Positions 1 to 8,832 of a stretch of 64,000 nt of DNA are shown piece by piece. The notes beneath the pieces were generated by a model that worked only from the letters and a program-made list of their open reading frames with translations, was not told the origin of the DNA and did no database searches. This stretch comes from NORP23 sp050302475 (GTDB taxonomy: Bacteria > Pseudomonadota > Alphaproteobacteria > Rhodobacterales > Rhodobacteraceae), in contig JBNLBF010000011.1 in assembly GCA_050302475.1 (NCBI GenBank), forward strand, positions 1 through 64,000. Reading direction: 5' to 3'. How positions within the stretch are numbered: position 1 is the first letter of the stretch; the number at the start of each line of letters is the position of its first letter. The translations under genes and the position numbers were made by a program.

Positions 1-452
1 CGATGGCGATGAAGGAACCTGTCGGCCTGATGGGGATCATCTGCCCGACCGAAGCGCCGTTGCTGGGGTTTGTGTCGCTGATCGCGCCTGCGCTGGCGAT
101 GGGCAACCGGATGGTCGTTGTGCCCTCGGCCCAGCATCCGCTCAGCGCGACGGATTTCTATCAGGTGCTGGAAACATCTGATGTGCCGGGCGGTGTCTTG
201 AACATCGTGACCGGGGAACCGGACGATCTGGCGAAAACGCTGGCGGATCATTACGAGATCGACGCGATCTGGCATTTTGGCTCCGCCGAGGGCGCGAAAA
301 TGGTCGAGGAAGCCTCTGCCGCCAACCTTAAACGCACGTGGGTGGCCAATGGGCTGGCGCGGGATTGGTATGATGCCGAGCAGGGCGAGGGGCGCGAATT
401 CCTCCGCCAAGCCACCGAGGTCAAGAATGTGTGGACGCCTTACGGCGAGTGA
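1..452 (+). CDS. Aldehyde dehydrogenase, C-terminal part (ALDH16-like, non-catalytic domain), partial at left edge
   Basis: The frame is open at the left edge and ends at TGA 450-452, so only the last ~150 residues are present. The sequence follows the ALDH coenzyme-binding region (EPVGLMGIICP, then LIAPALAMGN, then PGGVLNIVTG). It ends soon after the position where an ordinary ALDH would go on to its catalytic Glu and Cys, and neither segment is present. A truncated, inactive second ALDH fold is typical of bidomain ALDH16 enzymes, which are known from Rhodobacteraceae such as Loktanella. The catalytic first domain would lie upstream of the window. The ALDH fold is clear; the ALDH16 assignment is inference. 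Confidence 0.75.
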   Translation, partial: MAMKEPVGLMGIICPTEAPLLGFVSLIAPALAMGNRMVVVPSAQHPLSATDFYQVLETSDVPGGVLNIVTGEPDDLAKTLADHYEIDAIWHFGSAEGAKMVEEASAANLKRTWVANGLARDWYDAEQGEGREFLRQATEVKNVWTPYGE

Positions 453-518
453 ATAGGTAGGGACAGGACGTGCTCGGCCTCAAGGCGTAGCCGCCGGGCG
501 AGCGCGTTCTCCCACGCC

Positions 519-1232
519 TTATGAAGCGGTGTCGAAATACCCTTTCGGCGATACCCCAAACACATCCGAAAACGCTGTCGAAAAGCTGCTGGAGGAATTA
601 TACCCAACCGCGAATGCCACCTGCGTTACGGATTGGCCTTCGCCCAGCAGTTCCAGTGCCGTTAGCATCCTGATTTGCCGTCGCCAAAGGTTAAAGCTCA
701 TCTGCACCTCGTTATGAAACAGGCGCGAGAGGGTGCGGGCGCTCGCGCCGACTTGTGTTGCGATCTGTTCCAGCGAACGCCCCTCTGACATGTCCGCAAT
801 AACCTGTGCCTGCACCCGCCGCAGGCGCGGATCAGAGAGGGCGGGCGTGGCGAGGCCGGCATCTGCCGTCTGCCCAACCAGATCCAGCAACAGATCGACG
901 GCCTTTCCCTGCGATGGCCCTCCGGAAACGATATAGTCGATCAGCTGGCGAAGCAGGGGCGGGACGGTGAACACACCTGTCGGGCGGTCAATCGGGACCT
1001 CGTCAAAATAGATGGTGCGGAAATCAATCCGCCGCCTTGCGGTGAATTTGTGCGCATCGCCCTTTGCGATCCAGACACCGCGCTGGGGTGGCAGGACCCA
1101 CTCCGCCCCCGCCACCTCGATCCGCATCACGCCGTCATAGGCATAAAGCAACTGGTGACGATCATGGCTGTGCCAGTCGCGGATTTCATTTTCAAAGATG
1201 TGAAAGGCGGTTTCGATGGGCATAGTCTGCAT
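519..1232 (-). CDS. AraC-family transcriptional regulator
   Basis: The protein is about 237 residues. It has an N-terminal cupin-like effector domain (WHSHDRHQLLYAYDG, then PPQRGVWI) and a C-terminal pair of helix-turn-helix motifs typical of AraC/XylS. The second ends in FSTAFSDVFGVSPKGYF, the family signature. The frame is open to 1313, but the cupin homology begins just after the Met codons at 1232 and 1223, so 1232 is chosen; neither has a strong ribosome site. The gene is divergent from the secreted metallo-beta-lactamase-like gene at 1330 and is its likely regulator by position. The effector is unknown. Confidence 0.85.
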   Translation of the reverse strand: MQTMPIETAFHIFENEIRDWHSHDRHQLLYAYDGVMRIEVAGAEWVLPPQRGVWIAKGDAHKFTARRRIDFRTIYFDEVPIDRPTGVFTVPPLLRQLIDYIVSGGPSQGKAVDLLLDLVGQTADAGLATPALSDPRLRRVQAQVIADMSEGRSLEQIATQVGASARTLSRLFHNEVQMSFNLWRRQIRMLTALELLGEGQSVTQVAFAVGYNSSSSFSTAFSDVFGVSPKGYFDTAS

Positions 1233-1329
1233 TTGGCGGTTTATCGAAAAATATTGGCATATGTTCGAATGAAAGACAAATCTTAAAGGCCTACATCCGC
1301 TCCATCGCAACACTCATAGGAGCAAGACC

Positions 1330-2259
1330 ATGAACACACTGACCAAAATGACCGCCGCCACGATTCTCGCCACCGGGGCAGCAAGTGCCGGGACGCTGGG
1401 GAGCTTTACTTCGGACGTGAACGGGTTTGATACGCACACATATTATTATGATGACGGGCAGGAGGTAACGGTGTTTGACACGCAGTTTGTGCCAGCCCTG
1501 ACACAGGCAATGCTGGACAAGATCGCCAGCGAGACCGACAGCCCGGTGACGCGGCTGGTTATCACCCATCCGAACCCGGATAAGTTTAACGGGATTGCGC
1601 TGTTGCATGCGATTGGCGCGACTTCGATTGCGTCCGCTTCGACAGCAGAGGCGATGATCGAAGCGGATGCCTATAAACGCTATTATTGGGTGGAGATCGC
1701 CGGGGCGTTCACCAACGAGACTTATCCGAAGATTGAAGAGGTTCAGCAGACGTTTGACGGAGAATTGGTGATCGAGCTGGCGACGGGTGAAACGATCACC
1801 CTTTTCGAACTGGAAAACGGTGGGGTGTCCACCACCCAGACGGTGGCCCGGATCGACGCAACCGGGGACCTGATCGTTGGCGATCTGGTGCATCACGACG
1901 CCCATGCCTGGTTGGAGGGCGGTATTCTGAACGGTGCACCAGCGCCTGATCTGGAAGCCTGGAAAGCCGCGCTGCGCGAGCTTCCGGCGCTGGGGACGAC
2001 TGTTTATGGTGGTCGGGGTACAGCGGGCGTGCCGGTGGCCGACGCGGTGGAGGGTCAGATTGCCTATCTGGACGGTATGTCAACTCTGGTCGACGCTTAT
2101 ATTGCCGAGCTTGGCCCGCGCAAAGACGAACTGCTGGGTGAAAACGCTGCCGAGCATTACGCCGAGTTGCAACGCCGTGCGGCGGAGGCTTTTCCGGACC
2201 GTAGCCTCGACTATCTGATCGGGTACGGGATTTACGGTTTGGTGAATTCGCGCCTGTAA
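1330..2259 (+). CDS. Secreted metallo-beta-lactamase-fold protein with degenerate metal site
   Basis: The 309-residue protein begins with a Sec signal peptide (MNTLTKMTAATILATGAASA). Its core resembles MBL-fold hydrolases: a beta strand followed by THPNPDKFNG where the family has THxHxDHxGG, and later a LIVGDLVHH strand in place of the metal-binding GD segment. Only the first His and the Asp of HxHxDH survive; the others are Asn and Lys. The late GHG motif reads GGRG. Zinc chemistry may therefore be altered or lost. AGGAGC at 1318-1323 is a good ribosome site. It is divergent from the AraC gene. The substrate is unknown. Confidence 0.75.
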   Translation: MNTLTKMTAATILATGAASAGTLGSFTSDVNGFDTHTYYYDDGQEVTVFDTQFVPALTQAMLDKIASETDSPVTRLVITHPNPDKFNGIALLHAIGATSIASASTAEAMIEADAYKRYYWVEIAGAFTNETYPKIEEVQQTFDGELVIELATGETITLFELENGGVSTTQTVARIDATGDLIVGDLVHHDAHAWLEGGILNGAPAPDLEAWKAALRELPALGTTVYGGRGTAGVPVADAVEGQIAYLDGMSTLVDAYIAELGPRKDELLGENAAEHYAELQRRAAEAFPDRSLDYLIGYGIYGLVNSRL

Positions 2260-2301
2260 CTCCGCTGGACAGAGGGCGTCGGAAACAATATTGCTGGCGC
2301 A

Positions 2302-3960
2302 ATGGTTGACGAAACTGCTCAGAATTACCGCAAAGCCACGCTCCGCCTGCCTGACAGGTGGAGCGTTGGCGCATTTCTGATCGCCGCATTGGTGCTGTTG
2401 CCGATCCTGTCGGTGGTGTGGATTGCGTTCCACCCGACCGAGAATATCTGGGGGCATCTGATCCAAACGACGTTGCCGCGTTACCTGCGCAATTCGGTAA
2501 TCCTGATGCTGGCGACCGGGTTGCTGACAGCGGCCATCGGCACGGGGGCGGCGTGGCTGGTGGTGATGACCCGCTTTCCCGGGCGGCGTGTGTTGGAGAT
2601 CGCGCTACTGCTGCCGTTGGCGCTGCCTGCCTATATCGCGGCCTATGCGCTGGTCGATTTTTGGGAATATGCCGGGCCGCTGCAAAGTTGGCTTCGTGGT
2701 CTGTTTGGTTGGCAATCGGCGCGGGATTACTGGTTCCCCGAACCAAGGTCTATGTGGGCTGCAATCTTTGTGCTGTCGCTGGCGATGTATCCCTATACCT
2801 ACCTGCTGACCCGCGCTGCGTTTCGCGAGCAATCTGCCAATATGCTGGAGGTCGCCCGCGCCCTCGGCTGCGGTCCGTGGGCGCTGTTCTGGCGCGTGGC
2901 ATTGCCGCTGGCGCGGCCAGCGATTGCAGCCGGAACGGCGATTGTGATGATGGAAGTGCTGAATGATTTCGGCACGGTCGACTATTTCGCCGTGCAGACG
3001 TTGACGACAGGGATTTTTACCACCTGGCTGCAAGGGTATAACGCTGGAGGGGCGGCGCAGATTGCCTGTGTAATCCTGTCTATGGTGCTGCTGCTGGCAG
3101 GGCTGGAGAAATATAATCGCCGCAAGAAACGCTTCCACAGCCTGTCAACGCGCGCAGTCCCGGTTAGCCCGACACAGTTGACAGGGACGAAGGCATGGGC
3201 TGCAACGCTCGCCTGCCTGTTGCCTATCCTGTTCGGATTTATCATTCCGTTTTCGATCATCGCCGGACATGCCATGGATGAATGGTCCCAATGGTTGGAG
3301 CCGAAACTCTGGCGGGCGATCCTGAATACGTTGATGCTGGCCGGGTCGGCGGCGATCCTGACGATCCTCGGGGCGCTGTTCCTTGTGTACGGCGCTCGCC
3401 AGTCGCGGGGCAAAGCATTGCGCGTTCTGATGCCGGTGACCTCGATCGGGTATGCGGCGCCGGGCGCGGTGCTGGCGATCGGGATACTGTTCCCGCTGGC
3501 AGCGTTTGATACGGCGGTTGCAGATTTTATCGAGGTGACGACAGGGTTCGACCCCGGTCTGCTGCTGACCGGCACGGCGGCGGCGGTTGTCATCGCCTAT
3601 TCGGTGCGGTTCTTCGCAATCGGTCTTGGCGCGGTGGAAAGCGCGATGGGGCGGGTGACGCCGTCGATGGATATGGCGTCGCGATCCTTGGGTCGGACGC
3701 TGGGGCAGACGCTGCGGGAGGTGCACGTGCCACTGATCCGTGGGTCGGTTGTGGTCGCGGCCATGCTGATCTTCGTCGATGGGGTCAAGGAACTGCCTGC
3801 GACCCTGATCCTGCGGCCGTTCAATTTTGATACGCTTGCCGTTCGGGTTTACCACGAGGCCTCGCTGGAGCACCTGGAACGTGCGGCGCCCGCTGCCATT
3901 CTGGTGACGCTTGTCGGACTGTTACCAGTGCTGATTTTGGCGAAAACCGGGAAAAGGTAA
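2302..3960 (+). CDS. Fe3+-type ABC transporter permease, double-domain (FbpB-like)
   Basis: This 552-residue inner-membrane protein has two homologous permease halves of about six helices each. Both carry the cytoplasmic EAA loop (ARALGCGPWALFWRVALPLARP in the first half, SRSLGRTLGQTLREVHVPLIRG in the second). The fused length and the LPLALPAYIAAYAL segment are typical of FbpB/AfuB/FutB ferric-iron permeases. No binding protein or ATPase gene lies next to it, so its partners must be encoded elsewhere. Iron as substrate is inferred from the family. The ATG at 2302 has no strong ribosome site. Confidence 0.85.
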   Translation: MVDETAQNYRKATLRLPDRWSVGAFLIAALVLLPILSVVWIAFHPTENIWGHLIQTTLPRYLRNSVILMLATGLLTAAIGTGAAWLVVMTRFPGRRVLEIALLLPLALPAYIAAYALVDFWEYAGPLQSWLRGLFGWQSARDYWFPEPRSMWAAIFVLSLAMYPYTYLLTRAAFREQSANMLEVARALGCGPWALFWRVALPLARPAIAAGTAIVMMEVLNDFGTVDYFAVQTLTTGIFTTWLQGYNAGGAAQIACVILSMVLLLAGLEKYNRRKKRFHSLSTRAVPVSPTQLTGTKAWAATLACLLPILFGFIIPFSIIAGHAMDEWSQWLEPKLWRAILNTLMLAGSAAILTILGALFLVYGARQSRGKALRVLMPVTSIGYAAPGAVLAIGILFPLAAFDTAVADFIEVTTGFDPGLLLTGTAAAVVIAYSVRFFAIGLGAVESAMGRVTPSMDMASRSLGRTLGQTLREVHVPLIRGSVVVAAMLIFVDGVKELPATLILRPFNFDTLAVRVYHEASLEHLERAAPAAILVTLVGLLPVLILAKTGKR

Positions 3961-4037
3961 CGTGGGGTAAATCACAGTTTATTTCTGCACAACCGCCCAG
4001 TATTGTCGGCGCAGAATATAAGTTTTGGAGCCTTTGC

Positions 4038-5153
4038 GTGAAGCAGACTGTCCAGATTGTTGGTGCCGGCTTTTCCGGCGCAGTGGTCGCGCGAAAACTT
4101 GCAGAAGCTGGTTACCGTTGCGAGGTAATTGACGAGCGCCCCCATATCGCCGGGAATTGCCACACGGAACGTGATCCTGAAACAGGGATCATGATACATC
4201 GTTACGGCCCACATATTTTCCATACAGCGGACCGGGAGGTCTGGGATTTTGTCAATTCACATGCAGCTTTCCACGCCTACACTCACCGACCCAAGGCAAC
4301 AATAAACGGGCAGGTCTACTCGCTGCCGATCAACCTGCACACGATCAACCAGTTCTTTGGCACCGCAATGAATCCGTCTGAGGCCGAGGCGTTTATCGCC
4401 GCAAAGGCAGATAAGACTATCGGAGACCCGGTAACGTTCGAAGAGCAGGCGCTGAAAACCGTTGGTCGCGAGCTTTATGAAGCCTTTTTCAAGGGCTACA
4501 CCCAAAAACAATGGGGGCTGGACCCGCGCACGCTACCTGCCAGCGTGCTGAAACGGCTACCCGTGCGATTTACCTATGAGGATAACTATTTCAACCACCC
4601 CTATCAGGGGATCCCGAGCGACGGGTATACGGCACTGGTAAGCTCGATTCTGGATCACCCCGGAATCAAGGTTTTCCTGAACACGACTTTTTGCGCTGGC
4701 GATCAGCGGGGATACGCACATTGTTTCTATAGCGGAACGCTTGACGGGTATTTCGAACATCGGTTCGGGCGGCTTGGCTATCGCACGCTTGATTTCGAAA
4801 CGCTACGGGCTGACGGGGATTATCAGGGCGTGGCCATGATGAATTTCCCGGATGCGGACGTCCCCTACACGCGCATAACCGAGCATAAATTCTTTGCCCC
4901 AGCAGAAAACCATTTGCAATCGGTCAGTTATCGGGAAACATCGCGTCAATGCGAGGCGGGCGACATCCCTTATTATCCGATCCGTCTGGTCGAAGAGATG
5001 GCGTTGCTTTCGCGATACGAAAAACTGGCCGCCAACGAGAATTCGGTCACATTCCTGGGGCGGCTCGGAACCTATCGCTATCTGGATATGGACGTCACTA
5101 TACGCGAGGCTATGGACATCGCGGACAGATACCTGTTGCGCCAGGCGGCCTGA
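4038..5153 (+). CDS. glf: UDP-galactopyranose mutase
   Basis: This FAD enzyme converts UDP-galactopyranose to UDP-galactofuranose, the donor for Galf in surface glycans. The protein has 371 residues, the usual length. It opens with a dinucleotide-binding motif (VGAGFSGAVVARKLAEAG, then VIDERPHIAGN) and contains the family hallmarks GPHIFHT, FFKGYTQKQWG and YFNHPYQGIP. Translation starts at GTG 4038, with GGAG about seven bases upstream. The stop overlaps the start of the next gene (TGATG), so the two are translationally coupled. It implies that the cell makes a Galf-containing polysaccharide or lipopolysaccharide. Confidence 0.93.
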   Translation: MKQTVQIVGAGFSGAVVARKLAEAGYRCEVIDERPHIAGNCHTERDPETGIMIHRYGPHIFHTADREVWDFVNSHAAFHAYTHRPKATINGQVYSLPINLHTINQFFGTAMNPSEAEAFIAAKADKTIGDPVTFEEQALKTVGRELYEAFFKGYTQKQWGLDPRTLPASVLKRLPVRFTYEDNYFNHPYQGIPSDGYTALVSSILDHPGIKVFLNTTFCAGDQRGYAHCFYSGTLDGYFEHRFGRLGYRTLDFETLRADGDYQGVAMMNFPDADVPYTRITEHKFFAPAENHLQSVSYRETSRQCEAGDIPYYPIRLVEEMALLSRYEKLAANENSVTFLGRLGTYRYLDMDVTIREAMDIADRYLLRQAA

Positions 5154-6079
5154 TGCGTAAACGGAATCTGGTCATCGTGCGCGCAGGCGCGAACTCGCTG
5201 CATCCGGAATGGCTGAACCAGTCGGTGGAGGATCGAAACTGGGACCTGTTGCTGAGTTATTATGACCAGAAGGCATATGACAATGATCCCGACGCAGCAG
5301 GAACACGCAAACATCTGGCAATTGGCGGGAAATGTGACGGGATCGCCGCGACCTGCGCGGAGATGCCAATCTATCGGGACTATGACTATGTCTGGTTGCC
5401 CGATGATGACATTCGCACCACCGGGCAAACAATCAACACGCTGTTTGACATGATGGCCGCGCATGAGCTGGTGATAGGACAACCGTCTCTCAGCCATGAC
5501 AGCTACTATTATTTTCCCGGACTATTGCAAAATACCCGCTTCCAGCTGCGCTATACGAATTATGTGGAAATCATGGTGCCCTGTCTGCGGGCGGATTTTC
5601 TGAGAGACTTACTTCCCTTATTTGCGACCTCGCGCAGTGGGTTCGGAATAGATCGGTTATGGTCGCGGTTCATGCCAGATCCCTGGAAAAAATGTGCGAT
5701 TATTGACTCGATATCTGTGCAGCATACGCGTCCGATAGGGCAATTTCTGGCCACGAAAATCGCAGCGCAAGGCATGACATCGCATGACGAGGAAAACGCC
5801 ATCTATGCCTTGTTTGGTGGGATAAAACCCGCACAGGCGCTCGTTTATGCTGCGATCGATCAACATGGTATTGAACGGCAGGGGCAGGTGGCGCTGGGAT
5901 GGCAAATGTATCGTGATATTTGGCGAAACCCACCGGCGTTGGAATATAACGAAAATCGCAACAAAAGCCTGCGCAAGATGTTGAAACGGCAGCTTTTTTA
6001 TCCCACCCAACTAACAAATTTACCCATCCCGCCGGTGCCGGATAACGAAGATTTTGATTCCGGACCGGTTCCGGATTAA
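5153..6079 (+). CDS. DUF707-like putative glycosyltransferase-related protein
   Basis: The 308-residue protein starts at ATG 5153, overlapping the glf stop. The same frame is open further upstream, but that part is antisense-like filler. The segment YDYVWLPDDDI resembles the acidic metal-binding stretch of GT-A-like folds. It is followed by IGQPSLSHDSYY, YVEIMVPCLRADFL and GFGIDRLW, an order that recalls DUF707 proteins. Coupling to glf suggests a role in transferring or handling a Galf-containing glycan. The family call comes from pattern memory, and catalytic activity is not established. Confidence 0.6.
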   Translation: MRKRNLVIVRAGANSLHPEWLNQSVEDRNWDLLLSYYDQKAYDNDPDAAGTRKHLAIGGKCDGIAATCAEMPIYRDYDYVWLPDDDIRTTGQTINTLFDMMAAHELVIGQPSLSHDSYYYFPGLLQNTRFQLRYTNYVEIMVPCLRADFLRDLLPLFATSRSGFGIDRLWSRFMPDPWKKCAIIDSISVQHTRPIGQFLATKIAAQGMTSHDEENAIYALFGGIKPAQALVYAAIDQHGIERQGQVALGWQMYRDIWRNPPALEYNENRNKSLRKMLKRQLFYPTQLTNLPIPPVPDNEDFDSGPVPD

Positions 6080-6107
6080 ACTGCCCCAAACTTTTTTGGG
6101 GAAAGAC

Positions 6108-7487
6108 ATGTTCAAAAACAGCCTGACTTTGGTATCCGCTCTCATTCTGGGACTGAACCTCGGCGCTGCGCCGGCCCGTGCGGATGGCGGCAATTTGCTG
6201 GGTGGCGTCGTTGTCGGCGCGATCCTTTATTGTGGGTTGTCCGGAAATTGCACCGGGAATGGGAACCGACCACAGGGCGGGGACGCGGTAGCGATGGATC
6301 AGGACCAACGCATGATGGTGCAGGAAGGTCTGGCCTATCACGGGTTTTATGACGGTGCGATTGACGGGGCTATCGGACCCGGGTCACGCCAGGCGATTGC
6401 TGCTTACCAGAAATCCATCGGCGCTGAGGAGACAGGTTACCTGAGCGCGACCCAGATCACGGATCTGATGCGGGACTCACAGAATTATCGCCACGTTCCG
6501 GATAATGACGATCGGCTCTTCGCGCTGGAACTCGGTGACACGCTGGAGGGTGACGACGTGCGCGTGTTGCAGGCAAGCTTGAACGATATGGGCTATGATG
6601 CCGGCACACCTGATGGCCTTCTGGGCCGTAATACGCGACAGGCGATTGCCGCCTACAAGAATGACCAAGGCTATGCCGGTCCGCCGGTTGCAACCGAATT
6701 GCTGCTGGCACGGATCACCAATTCAGAGCTGCCGACGGCATCAAACCTGTCCGCAATGAACTCCAGCGATTTCAGCCTGTTGGGTGAATATGAAACCATG
6801 GAGCCGACCGAGCTGAACTGTGAAACGGCCCCGATGCGTATCACTCCGACGGAGATGTGGGGCTATGAAAGTGTGTGCTATTTCCCGCAGGCGCTAAGCG
6901 CCACCCAGACCGAAGTCTCTGCCAATATGGTCTGCAACGGCGAGGGGGAGACCTTCGCCTCGCTGCGTGACCTGCGGTTGGATGGGGCAAATCTGGTGGT
7001 GACATATGAGAATGCCTCAACCTTTACCTACAGACGCTGTGGTACCGATTTACAGGAGGCAAGTCTGACGGGAGACACTGTCAGCGAAGGCCCGCTGAAT
7101 TTCACACCACCATCGCGCGCGGTGGGAAACTGGCTGATGGCCAGTGAAATAGGCACCGAAATCAGGGACTGTATGGATTACACCGCCGAGTCGACGGGGT
7201 CGTCATCGATCGAGCGATGTGTTCAGGTTGCGAATGTCGAAATCGGCCATCCGCAACAGACAATGGTCGTGCAGTTTGTCAGCAGTTACTTATGCGGCTC
7301 TGCCGGGTGCAATACGTATTTGCTGAGCTACGGTGACGGAGAGACTGATATCCTGACCAATATGTTCGCACACAACGTCTCGCTTCTCAGCAAAAACGGG
7401 CAGACCGGACTGAGCTTTGACGGGCGCGCTTACTTCTTGGATTCGGCCACCGTTCAGACGGCTGGGCGGTCGGCGAAATCCAATTAG
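6108..7487 (+). CDS. Secreted peptidoglycan-binding (PGB_1) protein
   Basis: The 459-residue protein has a signal peptide (MFKNSLTLVSALILGLNLGA). It then has two PG_binding_1 repeats, each with the loop YDGAIDGAIGPGSRQAIAAYQ or DAGTPDGLLGRNTRQAIAAYK, at roughly residues 65-125 and 145-205. The C-terminal 250 residues contain several cysteines and match no domain I recognise. The start at 6108 is chosen because GGGGAAAG lies just upstream and the signal peptide begins there; the frame extends back to 6054 without support. It likely anchors to the cell wall in the periplasm. The gene ends 58 bases before the tRNA gene. Confidence 0.8.
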   Translation: MFKNSLTLVSALILGLNLGAAPARADGGNLLGGVVVGAILYCGLSGNCTGNGNRPQGGDAVAMDQDQRMMVQEGLAYHGFYDGAIDGAIGPGSRQAIAAYQKSIGAEETGYLSATQITDLMRDSQNYRHVPDNDDRLFALELGDTLEGDDVRVLQASLNDMGYDAGTPDGLLGRNTRQAIAAYKNDQGYAGPPVATELLLARITNSELPTASNLSAMNSSDFSLLGEYETMEPTELNCETAPMRITPTEMWGYESVCYFPQALSATQTEVSANMVCNGEGETFASLRDLRLDGANLVVTYENASTFTYRRCGTDLQEASLTGDTVSEGPLNFTPPSRAVGNWLMASEIGTEIRDCMDYTAESTGSSSIERCVQVANVEIGHPQQTMVVQFVSSYLCGSAGCNTYLLSYGDGETDILTNMFAHNVSLLSKNGQTGLSFDGRAYFLDSATVQTAGRSAKSN

Positions 7488-7545
7488 CCAAGATTATACT
7501 TTTCCACTTGCGTGGATCGGTGTCCGGCGCTATTGACGCGCCCGA

Positions 7546-7621
7546 GCCCCTATAGCTCAGCTGGTAGAGCAACTGATTTGTAATCAGTAGGTCCGCGGTT
7601 CGAGTCCGTGTGGGGGCACCA
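7546..7621 (+). tRNA. tRNA-Thr (anticodon TGT)
   Basis: A complete cloverleaf can be folded. The acceptor stem GCCCCTA (7546-7552) pairs with TGGGGGC (7611-7617). The anticodon arm ACTGA/TCAGT encloses the loop TTTGTAA with anticodon TGT at 7579-7581, and the T-arm contains GGTTCGAGTCC. The CCA end is encoded (7619-7621). A short T-run follows at 7626-7630. The 3' end of the tRNA is not visibly duplicated within the window, so there is no evidence of an integrated element at this site. Confidence 0.97.
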
Positions 7622-7730
7622 TAGGCTTTTTGTCAGAACGGCCATCACATTTCCCATATACCTCGTTTTCGGCGTTCGCGCCCGGGCTGTCGATGAGCGC
7701 TAACCAAGCGAAACGTCGGCAAAACATGCG

Positions 7731-7746
7731 TTAAACATTTGTTAAC
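7731..7746 (+). promoter_or_regulatory. Candidate CtrA-binding site
   Basis: The sequence TTAA-ACATTTG-TTAAC matches the alphaproteobacterial CtrA consensus TTAA-N7-TTAAC exactly. It lies 114 bases upstream of the pyruvyltransferase start, in an AT-rich gap of 238 bases (7622-7859) that otherwise holds no gene. It could place the two following glycan genes under cell-cycle or CtrA control. This is a motif match only. Confidence 0.5.
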
Positions 7747-7859
7747 TGCATTTTCTGTGCTAAATCTCACTGCGCTGCTTTTTTTGTTGGGACAAGAAAG
7801 CTTCGTCTTTCTAGGGAAGGTTTGGACTGCCTTCTCAAGACTTATCGAGGGGTGACATT

Positions 7860-8792
7860 TTGTTTACACGGGTTGTGGGTGTCAGGGGTGACACAACGAC
7901 TGGTTTGCGTGAAATCAGATCAGAAAAAATGGTGCATTGGTTGGATCGCGCCGAAGCACCTGTTCTTCGTGGCCAGGCCAGAAAAATCAGGAACAAGTTC
8001 TTAAAAATCGCGCGGGCTGTAAGCCATGGGAACAAACCGTCGGATTCTCTGCCGATATTCTGGCACGTTGGGGTTCCGAATTTTGGGGATGACATCAATC
8101 CGTGGTTCTTCAACCTTATCTGCGGCTCCAAAGTCAAACTTACAACCGATCAAAGCCAACCGCACTTTCTGGGCGTGGGCAGTTTGCTGGACCGTGTTTC
8201 AGATAGATCGGTCGTTCTGGGATCCGGAATGCTCGATCCAATTGTCAAACGACATGGCAGAACCGGTGCACATTTTGCTTCAATTCGCGGCGAGTTAACC
8301 GCAGAAGAAATGAGATGCGGGGATGACGTGCTGCGGGGCGATCCGCTTGTGCTCAGCAATCTGGTGTTCGATATCCCGAAAACGCGCAAATACAGGCTGG
8401 GGATAATCCCGCATGTCAGAAGCTATGATGACTACGCGAAACGGATCAATGGGCGCATCAAACTGATCGATCCCTCCCGCCACCCTTTGGCAGTGATCAA
8501 AGACATCGCGTCATGTGATATGATCGCCAGCCAGTCTCTGCACGGTCTGATCGTTGCGGATGCTTTTGACATCCCCAATATCTGGCTGGAACCTTCGGCT
8601 GGTATGGAAGGGGGGCAGTTCAAATTCCGCGATTACTTCACGACCCTTGATCGAGACAAAGAAGCAATGCAATTGCAGGATGTTATGTTTATGGACCCCG
8701 ATCAGCTCCCTTACGAGGTTGCGAAATATCGCTATGACAAGCGGCGCTATCTTCAGACCTTGTGCAAAACTTTGCGCAAAGGTTTGAATTGA
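7860..8792 (+). CDS. Polysaccharide pyruvyl transferase family protein
   Basis: The 310-residue protein matches the pyruvyl transferase family, which adds pyruvate ketals to surface polysaccharides. Diagnostic segments are VPNFGDDINPWFF near the N terminus, LGVGSLLD, the VLGSG strand, ASIRGELTAEEM, LGIIPHVRSYDD, and the C-terminal SQSLHGLIVADAFDIPNIWL. The TTG start at 7860 is used because GAGGGGTGA precedes it; ATG 7929 is the alternative. It lies downstream of a candidate CtrA box and 40 bases before the PP-loop gene, so the two are probably one unit. Confidence 0.8.
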   Translation: MFTRVVGVRGDTTTGLREIRSEKMVHWLDRAEAPVLRGQARKIRNKFLKIARAVSHGNKPSDSLPIFWHVGVPNFGDDINPWFFNLICGSKVKLTTDQSQPHFLGVGSLLDRVSDRSVVLGSGMLDPIVKRHGRTGAHFASIRGELTAEEMRCGDDVLRGDPLVLSNLVFDIPKTRKYRLGIIPHVRSYDDYAKRINGRIKLIDPSRHPLAVIKDIASCDMIASQSLHGLIVADAFDIPNIWLEPSAGMEGGQFKFRDYFTTLDRDKEAMQLQDVMFMDPDQLPYEVAKYRYDKRRYLQTLCKTLRKGLN

Positions 8793-8832
8793 TGGTGATC
8801 CGGAGGCCCGACCAGCAACCAGTGATGATGCA

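Noticed and set aside
4949..5152. A longer N terminus for the DUF707-like protein
   Set aside because: The extension would lie entirely inside glf in another frame, and ATG 5153 overlaps the glf stop in a normal coupling.
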